64,000 bases of DNA from Streptomyces sp. SolWspMP-5a-2 (GTDB lineage Bacteria > Actinomycetota > Actinomycetes > Streptomycetales > Streptomycetaceae), in assembly GCF_900091845.1 (NCBI RefSeq), contig NZ_FMCI01000204.1:1-64000 (forward strand), given 5' to 3'. The notes under the pieces are model-generated. The model had not been told where the DNA came from, searched no databases, and saw only the letters and a program-made list of their open reading frames with translations. The translations under genes were made by a program, and so were the position numbers. Below are positions 25,756-35,787 of this stretch, in pieces (position 1 is the stretch's first letter; every line of letters begins with the position of its first letter).

Positions 25756-26460
25756 ATGCCACAGCAATCCGGCCCGGACGTCCCCGCAGAACCGCTGAAG
25801 ACCGAGAACGTGACGCGCATCGTGCTGCGCCCGATCGCCAGCCCGCTCCCTCTGGGCTTCTTCGCCCTGGGCATGGGCAGTACGCTCCTTTCCTCCCTCC
25901 AACTCGGCTGGGTGCCGACCGGGCAGAGCAGCGTTCTGCTTCTGCTCGTCCTCATCTTCGTCGTGCCGCTCCAGTTCGTCGGCGGGACCTTCGCCTTCCT
26001 GGCCCGCGACGCCGGATCCGGCACGGCGCTGCTGCTGCTCGGTGCCGCCTGGGCGGGAACCAGCGTCACGTCCTTGAGATCCCCGCCCGATGAACCGTTG
26101 GTCATCCAGGCGGTGTTCCTTCTGGCGCTCGTGCCCTTCGTGCTTGCGCTCGCCGGGGCGGCCGCTCAGTCCAAGCCCCTGTTCGCTGTCCTGCTCAGCC
26201 TCACCGCGGTGCGTTTCGCCCTCACGGGCCTCTACGAGGCAGGTCTCGGGAACGCGTTCCAGATCGCCGCGGGCTGGACCGGTCTCGGCATCGGAGCCTT
26301 CGCGCTCTACGGCGGTCTCGCTCTTCTGGTCGAGGACGGCAAGCAGCGCACCGTGCTGCCGCTCTTCCGCCGCGGGAAGGCCCGCGAGTCGATCGAGGGT
26401 GATCTGCGCGCACAGCTCACTGAGGCGCAGCAGGAGGCCGGGGTCCGTCACCAGCTGTGA
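25756..26460 (+). CDS. GPR1/FUN34/YaaH-type integral membrane protein
   Basis: A 234-residue protein with six predicted membrane helices and a charged C-terminal tail (RRGKARESIEGDLRAQL). The N-terminal SPLPLGFFALGMGS resembles the NPxPLGL motif of the GPR1/FUN34/YaaH family, whose characterised members transport acetate or related small anions; the Asn of that motif is not conserved here. No operon partner; the CRISPR array starts about 120 bases after the stop. Confidence 0.7.
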   Translation: MPQQSGPDVPAEPLKTENVTRIVLRPIASPLPLGFFALGMGSTLLSSLQLGWVPTGQSSVLLLLVLIFVVPLQFVGGTFAFLARDAGSGTALLLLGAAWAGTSVTSLRSPPDEPLVIQAVFLLALVPFVLALAGAAAQSKPLFAVLLSLTAVRFALTGLYEAGLGNAFQIAAGWTGLGIGAFALYGGLALLVEDGKQRTVLPLFRRGKARESIEGDLRAQLTEAQQEAGVRHQL

Positions 26461-26577
26461 CGGCGCGCTGCCCGTCGGAGGGAGCCGTCCGGGAAGCGAT
26501 GTGTGTCCCTTTTGTCGGAATCTCTGCAAGTGGCAGAAACAAGGCCGCTGCACCGGTAAACCCGCTGGTCACGGAGT
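26461..26577 (+). promoter_or_regulatory. Probable CRISPR leader
   Basis: The 117 bases before the first repeat are non-coding and contain a relatively AT-rich patch (GTGTGTCCCTTTTGTCGG). Leader position is inferred because the degenerate terminal repeat is at the other end, and because the repeat orientation matches the E. coli type I-E convention. Confidence 0.5.
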
Positions 26578-26971
26578 CTGCTCCCCGCACCCGCGGGGAT
26601 GGCCCTCGAGGGGCGCGTACAGGCTGATCCCGCCGTCCCTGCTCCCCGCACCCGCGGGGATGGCCCCTCGCCGCATCCGCGGGGGGCCAGCGCGAAGTGC
26701 TGCTCCCCGCACCCGCGGGGATGGCCCCTGTTGGCGCCGGTGCCAGGTGAAGCCGACTTGCTGCTCCCCGCACCCGCGGGGATGGCCCCGTCCTCGCCGC
26801 GGTCTCTTGAGGGCGGCCGTACTGCTCCCCGCACCCGCGGGGATGGCCCCCGCCGTCCAGACCGAGACCGACGACCAGGGCGCTGCTCCCCGAACCCGCG
26901 GGGATGGCCCCGGCGTGAGCAAGCCGCAGGCCGCGGGCACCGCCTGCTCCCCGCACCGCGGGGATGGTCCC
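26578..26971 (+). CRISPR. Type I-E CRISPR array, 7 repeats and 6 spacers
   Basis: Repeats of 29 bases begin at 26578, 26639, 26700, 26761, 26822, 26883 and 26944, separated by six spacers of exactly 32 bases, giving the 61-base period of type I-E. The repeat starts CTG, has the palindromic core CCCCGCACCCGCGGGG and ends ATGGCCCC, the expected 8-base crRNA 5' handle after Cas6e cleavage. Repeat 1 ends in T, repeat 6 has one C-to-A change, and repeat 7 lacks one base and has GGTCCC, marking the leader-distal end. No cas gene lies in the window, so it must rely on cas genes elsewhere or be inactive. Confidence 0.97.
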
Positions 26972-27054
26972 CGCCTGGTACATGGCGGTAGGTCGCAGTG
27001 GGACATATCGGGATTTAATTTGTACCTCACCCTGCGGCTCGGATGCACGCCGGG

Positions 27055-27094
27055 AAGGGCGCCTGGCAGGTGAAATACCTGTTCAGGCGCCCTT
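27055..27094. terminator. Terminator after the aldehyde dehydrogenase gene
   Basis: AAGGGCGCCTG / CAGGCGCCCTT outer stem with a nested CAGGT/ACCTG stem. The outer stem recurs at 24731-24770 beside the truncated dehydrogenase copy. Confidence 0.75.
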
Positions 27095-27102
27095 CTTGGC
27101 GT

Positions 27103-28626
27103 CTAGAAGAAGCCCAGCTTCTTAGGCGAGTACGACACCAGAAGATTCTTCGTCTGCTGGTAGTGCTCCAGCATCATCTTGTGGTTCTCCCGCCCGATCC
27201 CCGACTGCTTGTACCCTCCGAACGCCGCGTGCGCCGGGTACGCGTGGTAGCAGTTCGTCCAGACGCGACCCGCCTGGATCGAACGGCCCGCCCGGTACGC
27301 CGTGTTCATGTCCCGGGTCCACACCCCCGCGCCGAGACCGTACAGCGTGTCGTTGGCGAGCTTGATCGCGTCGTCGAAGTCGTCGAAGGACGTCACCGAG
27401 ACGACCGGCCCGAAGATCTCCTCCTGGAAGATCCGCATCCGGTTGTCGCCCTCGAAGATGGTCGGCTGGACGTAGTACCCGCCCTTCAGCTCACCCTCGT
27501 GCTCGATCCGTTCGCCGCCCGTGAGGACCTTGGCGCCCTCCTGCTTGCCGATGTCCAGGTAGGAGAGGATCTTCTCCAACTGGTCGTTGGACGCCTGCGC
27601 GCCGATCATCGTGTCCGTGTCCAGCGGATGCCCCGGCTTGATCAACTCGGTGCGGGCGACGGCCGCCTCCATGAACTCGGCGTAGGCGCCACGCTGCACC
27701 AGCGCCCGCGACGGGCACGTGCACACCTCACCCTGGTTGAGCGCGAACATCGTGAAGCCTTCGAGGGCCTTGTCGCGGAAGTCGTCGTCCTGCGCCCACA
27801 CGTCGTCGAAGAAGATGTTCGGCGACTTACCGCCCAGTTCCAACGTCACCGGCTTGATGTTCTCCGAGGCGTACTGCATGATCAGCCGCCCCGTCGTAGT
27901 CTCGCCGGTGAACGCCACCTTCGCCACCCGCGCGCTGGACGCCAGCGGCTTGCCCGCCTCCGCCCCGAACCCGTTGACTATGTTGACCACACCCGGCGGC
28001 AGCAGGTCCGCGATCAGGCTCATCCAGTAGTGGATCGACGCCGGTGTCTGCTCGGCGGGCTTGATGACGACCGAGTTGCCCGCTGCGAGGGCCGGAGCGA
28101 GTTTCCAGGTCGCCATCAGGATCGGGAAGTTCCACGGGATGATCTGCGCGACGACGCCCAGCGGCTCGTGGAAGTGGTAGGCGACCGTGTCGTCGTCCAC
28201 CTCGCCGAGCGACCCCTCCTGCGCGCGAATCGCCCCGGCGAAGTACCGGAAGTGGTCGATCGCGAGGGGGATGTCGGCGGCCAGGGTCTCGCGCACCGGC
28301 TTGCCGTTCTCCCAGCTCTCCGCGACGGCGAGCTTCTCGAGGTTGGCCTCCATCCGGTCCGCGATCTTCAGCAGGATGCCGGACCGCTCCGTCACCGACG
28401 TACGGCCCCAGCCCGGCGCCGCAGCGTGTGCCGCGTCGAGCGCCCGCTCCACGTCCTCGGCCGTGCCGCGCGCGACCTCGGTGAACGGCTGCCCGTTCAC
28501 CGGCGACGGGTTCTCGAAGTACTGCCCCCGCGCCGGAGGCACGTACTCGCCCCCGATGAAGTGGTCGTAGCGCGCCTGGTAGGAGACGATCGAGTCCTCG
28601 GTGCCGGGCGCCGCGTAACGAGTCAT
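27103..28626 (-). CDS. NAD+-dependent aldehyde dehydrogenase (acetaldehyde/ExaC type)
   Basis: A 507-residue class of ALDH that oxidises aldehydes to acids. The nucleotide-binding and catalytic landmarks are in place: PWNFPILM near residue 168, [11 protein letters not shown], the general-base Glu in LELGGKSPN near 270, and the nucleophilic Cys in [10 protein letters not shown] near 305. Length and the N-terminal [13 protein letters not shown] match the acetaldehyde dehydrogenases that act after alcohol dehydrogenases. A GAF-domain regulator of the AcoR style lies upstream on the same strand, which in relatives activates ALDH genes. A truncated copy of its 3' end lies 2.3 kb away. Confidence 0.95.
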   Translation of the reverse strand: MTRYAAPGTEDSIVSYQARYDHFIGGEYVPPARGQYFENPSPVNGQPFTEVARGTAEDVERALDAAHAAAPGWGRTSVTERSGILLKIADRMEANLEKLAVAESWENGKPVRETLAADIPLAIDHFRYFAGAIRAQEGSLGEVDDDTVAYHFHEPLGVVAQIIPWNFPILMATWKLAPALAAGNSVVIKPAEQTPASIHYWMSLIADLLPPGVVNIVNGFGAEAGKPLASSARVAKVAFTGETTTGRLIMQYASENIKPVTLELGGKSPNIFFDDVWAQDDDFRDKALEGFTMFALNQGEVCTCPSRALVQRGAYAEFMEAAVARTELIKPGHPLDTDTMIGAQASNDQLEKILSYLDIGKQEGAKVLTGGERIEHEGELKGGYYVQPTIFEGDNRMRIFQEEIFGPVVSVTSFDDFDDAIKLANDTLYGLGAGVWTRDMNTAYRAGRSIQAGRVWTNCYHAYPAHAAFGGYKQSGIGRENHKMMLEHYQQTKNLLVSYSPKKLGFF

Positions 28627-28717
28627 GCCGGTCTGCCTCCTTCAGATGCGCTGCCCGTCGTTGGGTAGCGTTCGCCGCGACGCTAGCCATCCGAACGTTG
28701 CAACTACGTTGCCACCG

Positions 28718-29010
28718 GTCCGCACGACTTGCTGGTCCGCCGGGCGGCACGGCTGCTGCTCCGCAGTTCGACTGGTCCGTACGGCCCGCTTGTCCGCCAA
28801 TCCGCACAGCCGCTCGTCCGCCGGACGGACACCCCCCAAGACCGTCAGTCCGTCGGTCGGCTGTTCCCGCAAAACCGCAAGACCGCAAGTGCGCCGGTCG
28901 GCCAGTCCGCAAGGACCGTAAGTCCGTCAGTTGGTTAGCCCGCAAGCCCGCTGGTCCGCCGATGCGCCCGTCCGTTAGGTCGCAAGACCGCAAGGCCGCC
29001 AGTCCTCTGG
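28718..29010. repeat. Degenerate short tandem repeat tract
   Basis: Nearly the whole 400-base gap between the aldehyde dehydrogenase and its regulator is made of diverged copies of an 8-10 base unit such as GGTCCGCC, AGTCCGCA and AGACCGCA. No gene was seen. The unit resembles the clean 8-bp repeat at 42035. Confidence 0.7.
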
Positions 29011-29028
29011 GCCGCCATCACCCCGCGG

Positions 29029-30369
29029 CTACGGCCCGCACCCTTCCCAGCCCCTCGGTGCCGACAGTTCCGACTCCAGGGCCGTCAGCCGGGCGCGGAC
29101 CGCCGCTGTCGGGCGGGCCGCCGCCAGCGCGCGCCACACGCCGATGTCGTCCTCGCCCCACGGCGCGTGTGCCCAGGCGGCGAGCAGGTCCGGGTCGCCG
29201 CCGGTGATCAGTGCCGTCCGCAGACCGTCGGCCAGGCGCTGTCTGAGCCGTACCACCGCCGGGGCCTGCGAGGTCGGGAGCAGCGGGCCCGGGTACGCCG
29301 CCGCTGCCGACGTCACCGCGCCGCTCTCCAACCTCCGCTCCACGACGGCCACATCGCACTCGACCGGTGTCGTCAACCGGTAAGGGCGCGATTCCAGCAG
29401 CCCCGGGCCCAGCACTCGGCGCAACCGGGCCAGCTCGGCCCGCAGCGTCACGGGCGTCACCGACTCGTCCTCGTACAGCGCGCACAGCAGCTCGTCGCCG
29501 GTCAGGCCCTCCGGGTGCCGCGCGAGCAGGACGAGGATCTCGCTGTGGCGACGGCTCAGCCTGATCTTGCGTCCGTGGGCGAGCAGCAGTGCCTCGTCAC
29601 GGCCGAGCACCGACAGCTCCGGTGCCCCCGTGGCGGACTGCACGGGCGGTGCGAGCAGTGCCAGGTGCGACTCGGCGGCCCGCGCCACGGCCTGCACGAA
29701 TCCCAGACTGTGCGGGTGTGCCAGTCCGTTCCCCCCGGTGATGTCTATGGCGCCGAGCACCCGCCCGGTCCGTGGGTCGTGGACCGGGGCCGCGGCGCAG
29801 GTCCACGGCTGGACCTGGCGTATGAAGTGCTCGGCGGCGAAGACCTGCACCGGGCGGTTCAGGGCGATGGCCGTTCCGGGCGCGTTGGTGCCCATGGCCG
29901 TCTCCGCCCACCGGGCCCCGGGCACGAAGTTCATCCGCTGGGCCCGCCGTCTGGTCGTGGGGTGCCCCTCGACCCACAGGAGCCTGCCGTTCGCGTCACA
30001 CACCGCGAGCAGGTGCTCGCCGTCGGACGCGAACGTGCCGAGCAGCTCGCGGACGACCGGCATCACCCTGGCGAGGGGGTGCTCTGCGCGGTAGGCGCCC
30101 AGTTCACCGTCGACGAGGTCCACGTCCGCCGTGCCGTCGGGCCCGACGCCCGCCCGCGCGGAGCGTCGCCAGGACTCGGCCACCACGGAGCGCACCGGGC
30201 GGGGCACGGTCCCGACCGCGGTGAACGTCTCGTGCGCCCGCCGCAGCACCCGCGCGTGTTCGGCGGGGTCGGCCCCCGGTTCCAGGGCGACCCACGGATC
30301 GGTCAATTCGGCCTCCCCGGAGAACGATGCGGCTGGGGACATCGTCACTCCGGGTACCGGCGCGGACAA
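29029..30369 (-). CDS. GAF-domain transcriptional regulator (AcoR-like, without AAA+ domain)
   Basis: A 446-residue regulator. Residues about 60-110 are the AcoR-type N-terminal segment (PVRSVVAESWRRSARAGVGP); 110-250 form a GAF sensor (LLAVCDANGRLLWVEG, TNAPGTAIALNRPVQVF, AAAPVHDPRTGRVLGAID). Residues about 270-340 form a winged-helix DNA-binding domain (LSRRHSEILVLLARHPEGLT). The sigma-54 AAA+ module of classical AcoR is missing, as usual in Streptomyces, so it should act on sigma-70-type promoters. Position upstream of the aldehyde dehydrogenase gene suggests it activates that gene in response to an aldehyde or alcohol. Confidence 0.87.
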   Translation of the reverse strand: MSAPVPGVTMSPAASFSGEAELTDPWVALEPGADPAEHARVLRRAHETFTAVGTVPRPVRSVVAESWRRSARAGVGPDGTADVDLVDGELGAYRAEHPLARVMPVVRELLGTFASDGEHLLAVCDANGRLLWVEGHPTTRRRAQRMNFVPGARWAETAMGTNAPGTAIALNRPVQVFAAEHFIRQVQPWTCAAAPVHDPRTGRVLGAIDITGGNGLAHPHSLGFVQAVARAAESHLALLAPPVQSATGAPELSVLGRDEALLLAHGRKIRLSRRHSEILVLLARHPEGLTGDELLCALYEDESVTPVTLRAELARLRRVLGPGLLESRPYRLTTPVECDVAVVERRLESGAVTSAAAAYPGPLLPTSQAPAVVRLRQRLADGLRTALITGGDPDLLAAWAHAPWGEDDIGVWRALAAARPTAAVRARLTALESELSAPRGWEGCGP

Positions 30370-30414
30370 CCTTTTCGACCGGGGTCACCCGAACGAATTC
30401 CGTGAAGGGCAATT

Positions 30415-31014
30415 TCAGGCGAAGTTGACGAGTCTGATGTAGCGCGTCCAGTCCCAGTTCGGGCCGGGGTCGGTGTGGTCGGTGCCGGGTACCTCGTAGT
30501 GCCCGATGATGTGAGCCCGGTCCTTCGGGATGCGGTAGGTGTCGCAGACGGCCGCCGTGAGTCTGGCCGACTGCTCGTACAGAGTGTTCGTGAAGTAGGC
30601 CGGCTGGTCCACCCACCCTTCGTGCTCGATGCCGATGCTGCGCGTGTTGTAGTCCCAGTTCCCCGCGTGCCAGGCGATGTTCGCCTCGCGCACGCACTGC
30701 GCCACGTGTCCGTCGGCCGAGCGGACCACGTAGTGGGCGGAGACCTTCTTCGCCGGGTTCTGGAAGATGGACAGGGTGTTCGGGTAGGTTTCCTGGGTGA
30801 CGTGGATGACGACGTAGTCGAGCGGATACGTGGTCGGGCGGTTGGAGACGGTGTAGTTGCCGCTGTTCGCCGGCTGCCACTCGGCGAGGGGGTAGTCGAC
30901 GGCCTGCGCGGTCGCTCCCGCCCGCGCGTCGGGGAGCAGCGCGTACGGCACGGCGGCGAGGGCGGTGCCCCGCAGGAATCGTCGCCGGTTGAGTCCTGGC
31001 CTCGGTCTGTCCAT
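30415..31014 (-). CDS. Tat-exported N-acetylmuramoyl-L-alanine amidase (Amidase_2)
   Basis: A 199-residue secreted peptidoglycan amidase. The N-terminus has a twin-arginine motif (NRRRFLRG) followed by a short hydrophobic segment ending at DARAGA. The amidase_2/PGRP domain carries zinc ligands in VVIHVTQE and GHYEVPGTDHTDPGPNWDW, plus the RSIGIEHEG strand. It cleaves the bond between muramic acid and the L-Ala of stem peptides. No wall-binding domain is present. Monocistronic, with 600 non-coding bases upstream. Confidence 0.93.
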   Translation of the reverse strand: MDRPRPGLNRRRFLRGTALAAVPYALLPDARAGATAQAVDYPLAEWQPANSGNYTVSNRPTTYPLDYVVIHVTQETYPNTLSIFQNPAKKVSAHYVVRSADGHVAQCVREANIAWHAGNWDYNTRSIGIEHEGWVDQPAYFTNTLYEQSARLTAAVCDTYRIPKDRAHIIGHYEVPGTDHTDPGPNWDWTRYIRLVNFA

Positions 31015-31644
31015 GGGATGCCGCCTTCCGGGTGGGGGAGCCGTTCGGTTCCGGGGCCGCCGGCGACGTGTCCGCCGCCGTCAGGCGTGCGCCGCGACGG
31101 GAGCCCGGCACCGCCGCCCGCGTGCCACGCCGCGTGTCCGCCGCCGCGGGGCGCTGTGCCGTACGTCCGCCGTCGCCGCGTGGGCACCGTGCCGGGCGTC
31201 CGTCGTGGCCGGGCGGGTGACCCCGCGGAGCCGGGAGTGCGTCGTGACCGCGCGGGAGATCCCGCGGTGAGCAGGGAGTCCGTCGTGGCCACGCTGGTGG
31301 CCCCGCGGTGAGTGTCGCCCGGCGGCGGGCACTCTTCGCGGATCTTCGCGAGAGGAGGGGAGAGGGTGTCGCGGTGAACGGTGCCGCAGGGGTCGACCGG
31401 CAGGTGTTCGTCCGCCGTGCCGTCGGCTCCCGTTCCGTCTCCGCAGTCATGGGTCCCCCTCAACGCACCCCGTGCCGAACTGTGCTGTCGGCCCGTCAGG
31501 AATGCCCCGCGTGATTCACGGTACGGCGCTCGGGGGTCCGGCAGAAGGGCGTGACGGGGTTCCGTGGACAGGGGCCCGATTGTGGACAACGCGCTCACTC
31601 GCGCGGGTGAATCGACTCCGCACACAGGGGAGACCGAGCGGGGC
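31015..31644. other. Non-coding GC-rich gap
   Basis: About 630 bases between the amidase and the ROK regulator. All long frames here are Arg/Pro/Ala-rich and show no family resemblance. The stretch 31180-31310 contains loose repeats of GTCGTGGCC and CCCGCGG. It should hold the amidase promoter; none was identified with confidence. Confidence 0.55.
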
Positions 31645-32853
31645 TCAGGCGCGTTCGCCCACCGTCGCCGGGTCGTCGAGGACCGCGCGCACCACCGAGT
31701 GCGCGGCGCCGAGCAGCGGACCTTCCGGGCCGAACCGGGAGACCGTCACCGGGCAGGCCGGGCCCGCCGTACGCCGGTCAAGCTCCTGCTCCAGCGCCGG
31801 GAGCAGCCAGGGCGCGAGACCCGAGAGCGCGCCGCCCAGGACCACGCCCTGCGGGTCCAGCAGGTTCACCGCGCCGGTCAGCGCGATGCCCAGCGCCGTG
31901 CCCGCGTCGCGCAGAGCCCGCCGTACGTCCTCGTCGCCTTCGGCGGCGCGGTCCGCGAGCAGGCCGACCCGGTCCTCGCCCGGCTCCAGACCGGCCGCCC
32001 GCAGCACCGCTTCCTCACCGGCGTACTGCTCCAGACATCCGCGTCCGCCGCACGGGCAGGCGGGCCCCTCCGGACGGACCGGGACATGGCCCAGTTCGCC
32101 CGCGAACCCCCTGGTCCCGCGCAGCAGCCCGCCGTCGACCACGACCGCCGCGCCGATGCCGATCTCCGCCGACACGTGCAGGAAGTCGGGTGGTGTCTCC
32201 TCGCCGAGCCACAGTTCGGCGAGGGCGCCGAAGTTGGCCTCGTTGTCGACCGTCAGCGGGAACCCGCTCGGCAGCAGCGCGCCGAGATCCGTGTCCCGCC
32301 AGTCGAGGTTGGGCGCGCGCACGACGGTCCGGGCGTCCCGGGCGACCAGCCCCGGCACCGCGACGGCGAGCCCGGCGGGCCACAGTCCCGCCCGCTCCGT
32401 CTCCCGCACGACACGGCGTACCAGCGCGGTGAGTTCGGCGAGCACGGGCGCGACCTGGCGTCCCCGGTTCGCGCCGTGCCGCACGCTTCGCGCGCGTACC
32501 TCGCCGCGCAGGTCCACCGCGCACACCGCGAGGTGGTCGACGCCGATCTCCGCGCCGATCCCGGCCGGGCCCTGACCGCTGACGGCGAGCGCGGATCCGG
32601 GGCGTCCGACCCGCCCCGGCCGCTCAGGGCCCAGCTCCTGGAGCAGTCCGGAGCGGATGAGTTCGTCGACGAGGCTCGACACGGCCGCTCGGGTCAGGCC
32701 GATCCGGGAGGCGACGGCGGCCCGGGACAGCGGCCCGCCCGCGCTCACGGCGTGCATCACCCGGGACAGGTTGCGGCGGCGCATGCCCTGCTGCGTGTCG
32801 GGCAGCGCCCGGCCCGGCCCGGCCGGGTGCGCCTCGTGCGGCGGTGCGGTCAT
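31645..32853 (-). CDS. ROK family repressor, probable XylR
   Basis: A 402-residue ROK protein. Residues about 20-75 form a MarR-like winged HTH (NLSRVMHAVSAGGPLSRAAV, then GLTRAAVSSLVDELI). The C-terminal sugar-kinase-like domain keeps the ROK zinc signature CPCGGRGCLEQYAG but is used for ligand sensing rather than catalysis. The gene begins 10 bases after the xylulokinase stop, on the same strand, so it is co-transcribed with xylB and very probably represses the xyl divergon until xylose is present. Confidence 0.88.
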   Translation of the reverse strand: MTAPPHEAHPAGPGRALPDTQQGMRRRNLSRVMHAVSAGGPLSRAAVASRIGLTRAAVSSLVDELIRSGLLQELGPERPGRVGRPGSALAVSGQGPAGIGAEIGVDHLAVCAVDLRGEVRARSVRHGANRGRQVAPVLAELTALVRRVVRETERAGLWPAGLAVAVPGLVARDARTVVRAPNLDWRDTDLGALLPSGFPLTVDNEANFGALAELWLGEETPPDFLHVSAEIGIGAAVVVDGGLLRGTRGFAGELGHVPVRPEGPACPCGGRGCLEQYAGEEAVLRAAGLEPGEDRVGLLADRAAEGDEDVRRALRDAGTALGIALTGAVNLLDPQGVVLGGALSGLAPWLLPALEQELDRRTAGPACPVTVSRFGPEGPLLGAAHSVVRAVLDDPATVGERA

Positions 32854-32863
32854 GCCTGCGCCC

Positions 32864-34309
32864 TCAACGGCCGTCGTCGCCCCGCTCCAGCAGCGGGGCC
32901 GCGTCGGAGAGTACCCCGGAGATCCTGGCGAGCGCCGCGTCGTCCCGCTCGACCGGGTCCAGGACCGGGCCGGCCGCGGTGTTCCAGCGCCGGGCGACCG
33001 CGGCCGGGTCCTCGCCGGTCAGCAGCCCCGCCGCCTGCGCCGCCGCGCCCAGGGCGACCAGTTCCTTCGCCTCGGGGATCCGCACGGGACGGCCCGAGAG
33101 CCGCCGGACGGTCTGCTGCCAGGCGGAGCCGCGCGCGCCGCCGCCGATCAGCAGGAGCGGGACCGAGCGGTCGGCGTCCTCGTCCAGGACCAGGTCGAGC
33201 GCGCCCAGCAGCGCGTGGACGGCGCCGTCGTAGGCGGCCTGGAGGAGCTGGCCGCCCGTCGTGTCGTGGCGCAGCCCGTGCAGCAGTCCCGAGGCGTTGG
33301 GCAGGTTCGGGGTGCGTTCGCCGTCGAGGTAGGGCAGCAGCGTCACCCTGGAGGCGGGCTCCACGGCCTCGCGGTCCAGGTTCAGCAGGGCCGCGACACG
33401 GTCGACGGCGAGCGTGCAGTTCAGCGTGCACGCCAGGGGCAGCCAGTCGCCCTGCGCGTCGGCGAAGCCCGCCACCGTGCCGGTCGGGTCGGCGGGCCGC
33501 CGGGTGGAGACGGCGTACGCCGTGCCCGACGTGCCGAGGCTGAGCACCGGCACCCCGGGGCGCAGGCCGAGACCGAGCGCCGCCGCGGCGTTGTCGCCGG
33601 TGCCGGGCGCGACCAACGTGCCCTTGGAGAACGGCAGGTCGTGACTGTCGCGCACGGTGCCCGCGACCTCACCGGGCCGCACCACACGCGGCAGCAGCGC
33701 GGGATCGAGACCCACGTGCGCGAGGGTCTCCGCGTCGTACGACTCCTCGGCGGCCGCCCACCAGCCGGTGCCGGAGGCGTCACCGCGATCGGTGGTGCCC
33801 TGGCCGGTCAGCCGCTCGGTGAGGTAGTCGTGCGGCAGCCGTACCGCCTTGGTGGCGCGCACCGCGTCCGGCTCGTGCTCCGCGAGCCAGGCCCACTTCG
33901 TGACCGTGAACGACGCTCCGGGGACGCTGCCGGTGCGCTCCACCCAGCCCTTGGGGCCGCCGAGTTCGTCGATGAGACGGCGGGCCTGCGGTGCCGAGCG
34001 CACGTCGTTCCACAGAAGGGCGGGACGCACCGGCTCGCCGTGCCCGTCCAGCGTCACCAGGCCGTGCTGCTGACCGCCGATGGACACCGCGGCCGCTTCC
34101 CGTGCCGCGTCGCCGCACTGGCGCAGCGCCTCGCCGAGGGCGTCCCACCACTGACGCGGGTCGCTCTCGCGCCCCGCTCCGGTCGTGACGGTGTGCGGCG
34201 CCTGACCGCTCGCGACGACCTGCCCCGTGGCCACGTCGACGACGAGCGCCTTGGTGGACTGGGTGGATGTGTCCACACCGACGACGAGCGGACCCTCGGC
34301 TGCTGACAT
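32864..34309 (-). CDS. xylB: Xylulokinase
   Basis: A 481-residue FGGY-family kinase that phosphorylates D-xylulose to D-xylulose 5-phosphate. The phosphate-1 motif VVGVDTSTQSTKALVVD starts the protein, GGQQHGLV follows near residue 77, and the C-terminal adenosine motif reads LLLIGGGARGSAWQQ. Length and the QQHG segment match bacterial XylB rather than glycerol kinase. It is divergent from xylose isomerase across a 186-bp gap and followed by the ROK regulator, a standard actinobacterial xylose catabolic arrangement. Confidence 0.95.
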   Translation of the reverse strand: MSAAEGPLVVGVDTSTQSTKALVVDVATGQVVASGQAPHTVTTGAGRESDPRQWWDALGEALRQCGDAAREAAAVSIGGQQHGLVTLDGHGEPVRPALLWNDVRSAPQARRLIDELGGPKGWVERTGSVPGASFTVTKWAWLAEHEPDAVRATKAVRLPHDYLTERLTGQGTTDRGDASGTGWWAAAEESYDAETLAHVGLDPALLPRVVRPGEVAGTVRDSHDLPFSKGTLVAPGTGDNAAAALGLGLRPGVPVLSLGTSGTAYAVSTRRPADPTGTVAGFADAQGDWLPLACTLNCTLAVDRVAALLNLDREAVEPASRVTLLPYLDGERTPNLPNASGLLHGLRHDTTGGQLLQAAYDGAVHALLGALDLVLDEDADRSVPLLLIGGGARGSAWQQTVRRLSGRPVRIPEAKELVALGAAAQAAGLLTGEDPAAVARRWNTAAGPVLDPVERDDAALARISGVLSDAAPLLERGDDGR

Positions 34310-35662
<1,353 letters not shown>

Positions 35663-35700
35663 CCGTCCGCGCGTCCCGACACCCGCGTCCACGCGCGCGT

Positions 35701-35732
35701 CCCGGCCCGGCGACGACCGTCGTCGGGCCGGG
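35701..35732. terminator. Imperfect hairpin after xylA
   Basis: CCCGGCC...CGACGA / TCGTCG...GGCCGGG, with a small bulge, lies about 40 bases after the xylA stop and before the convergent SWIM gene. Confidence 0.5.
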
Positions 35733-35787
35733 CGCGCTCCGTCGCCACCGACACCCCGAGCGGTCCCGCGCGGCCCTCAGCCGGCCC

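Noticed and set aside
28718..29010. Possible small gene with PADR/RxDR-like peptide repeats
   Set aside because: Open frames here arise from the short DNA repeat; there is no ribosome site or codon bias typical of genes.
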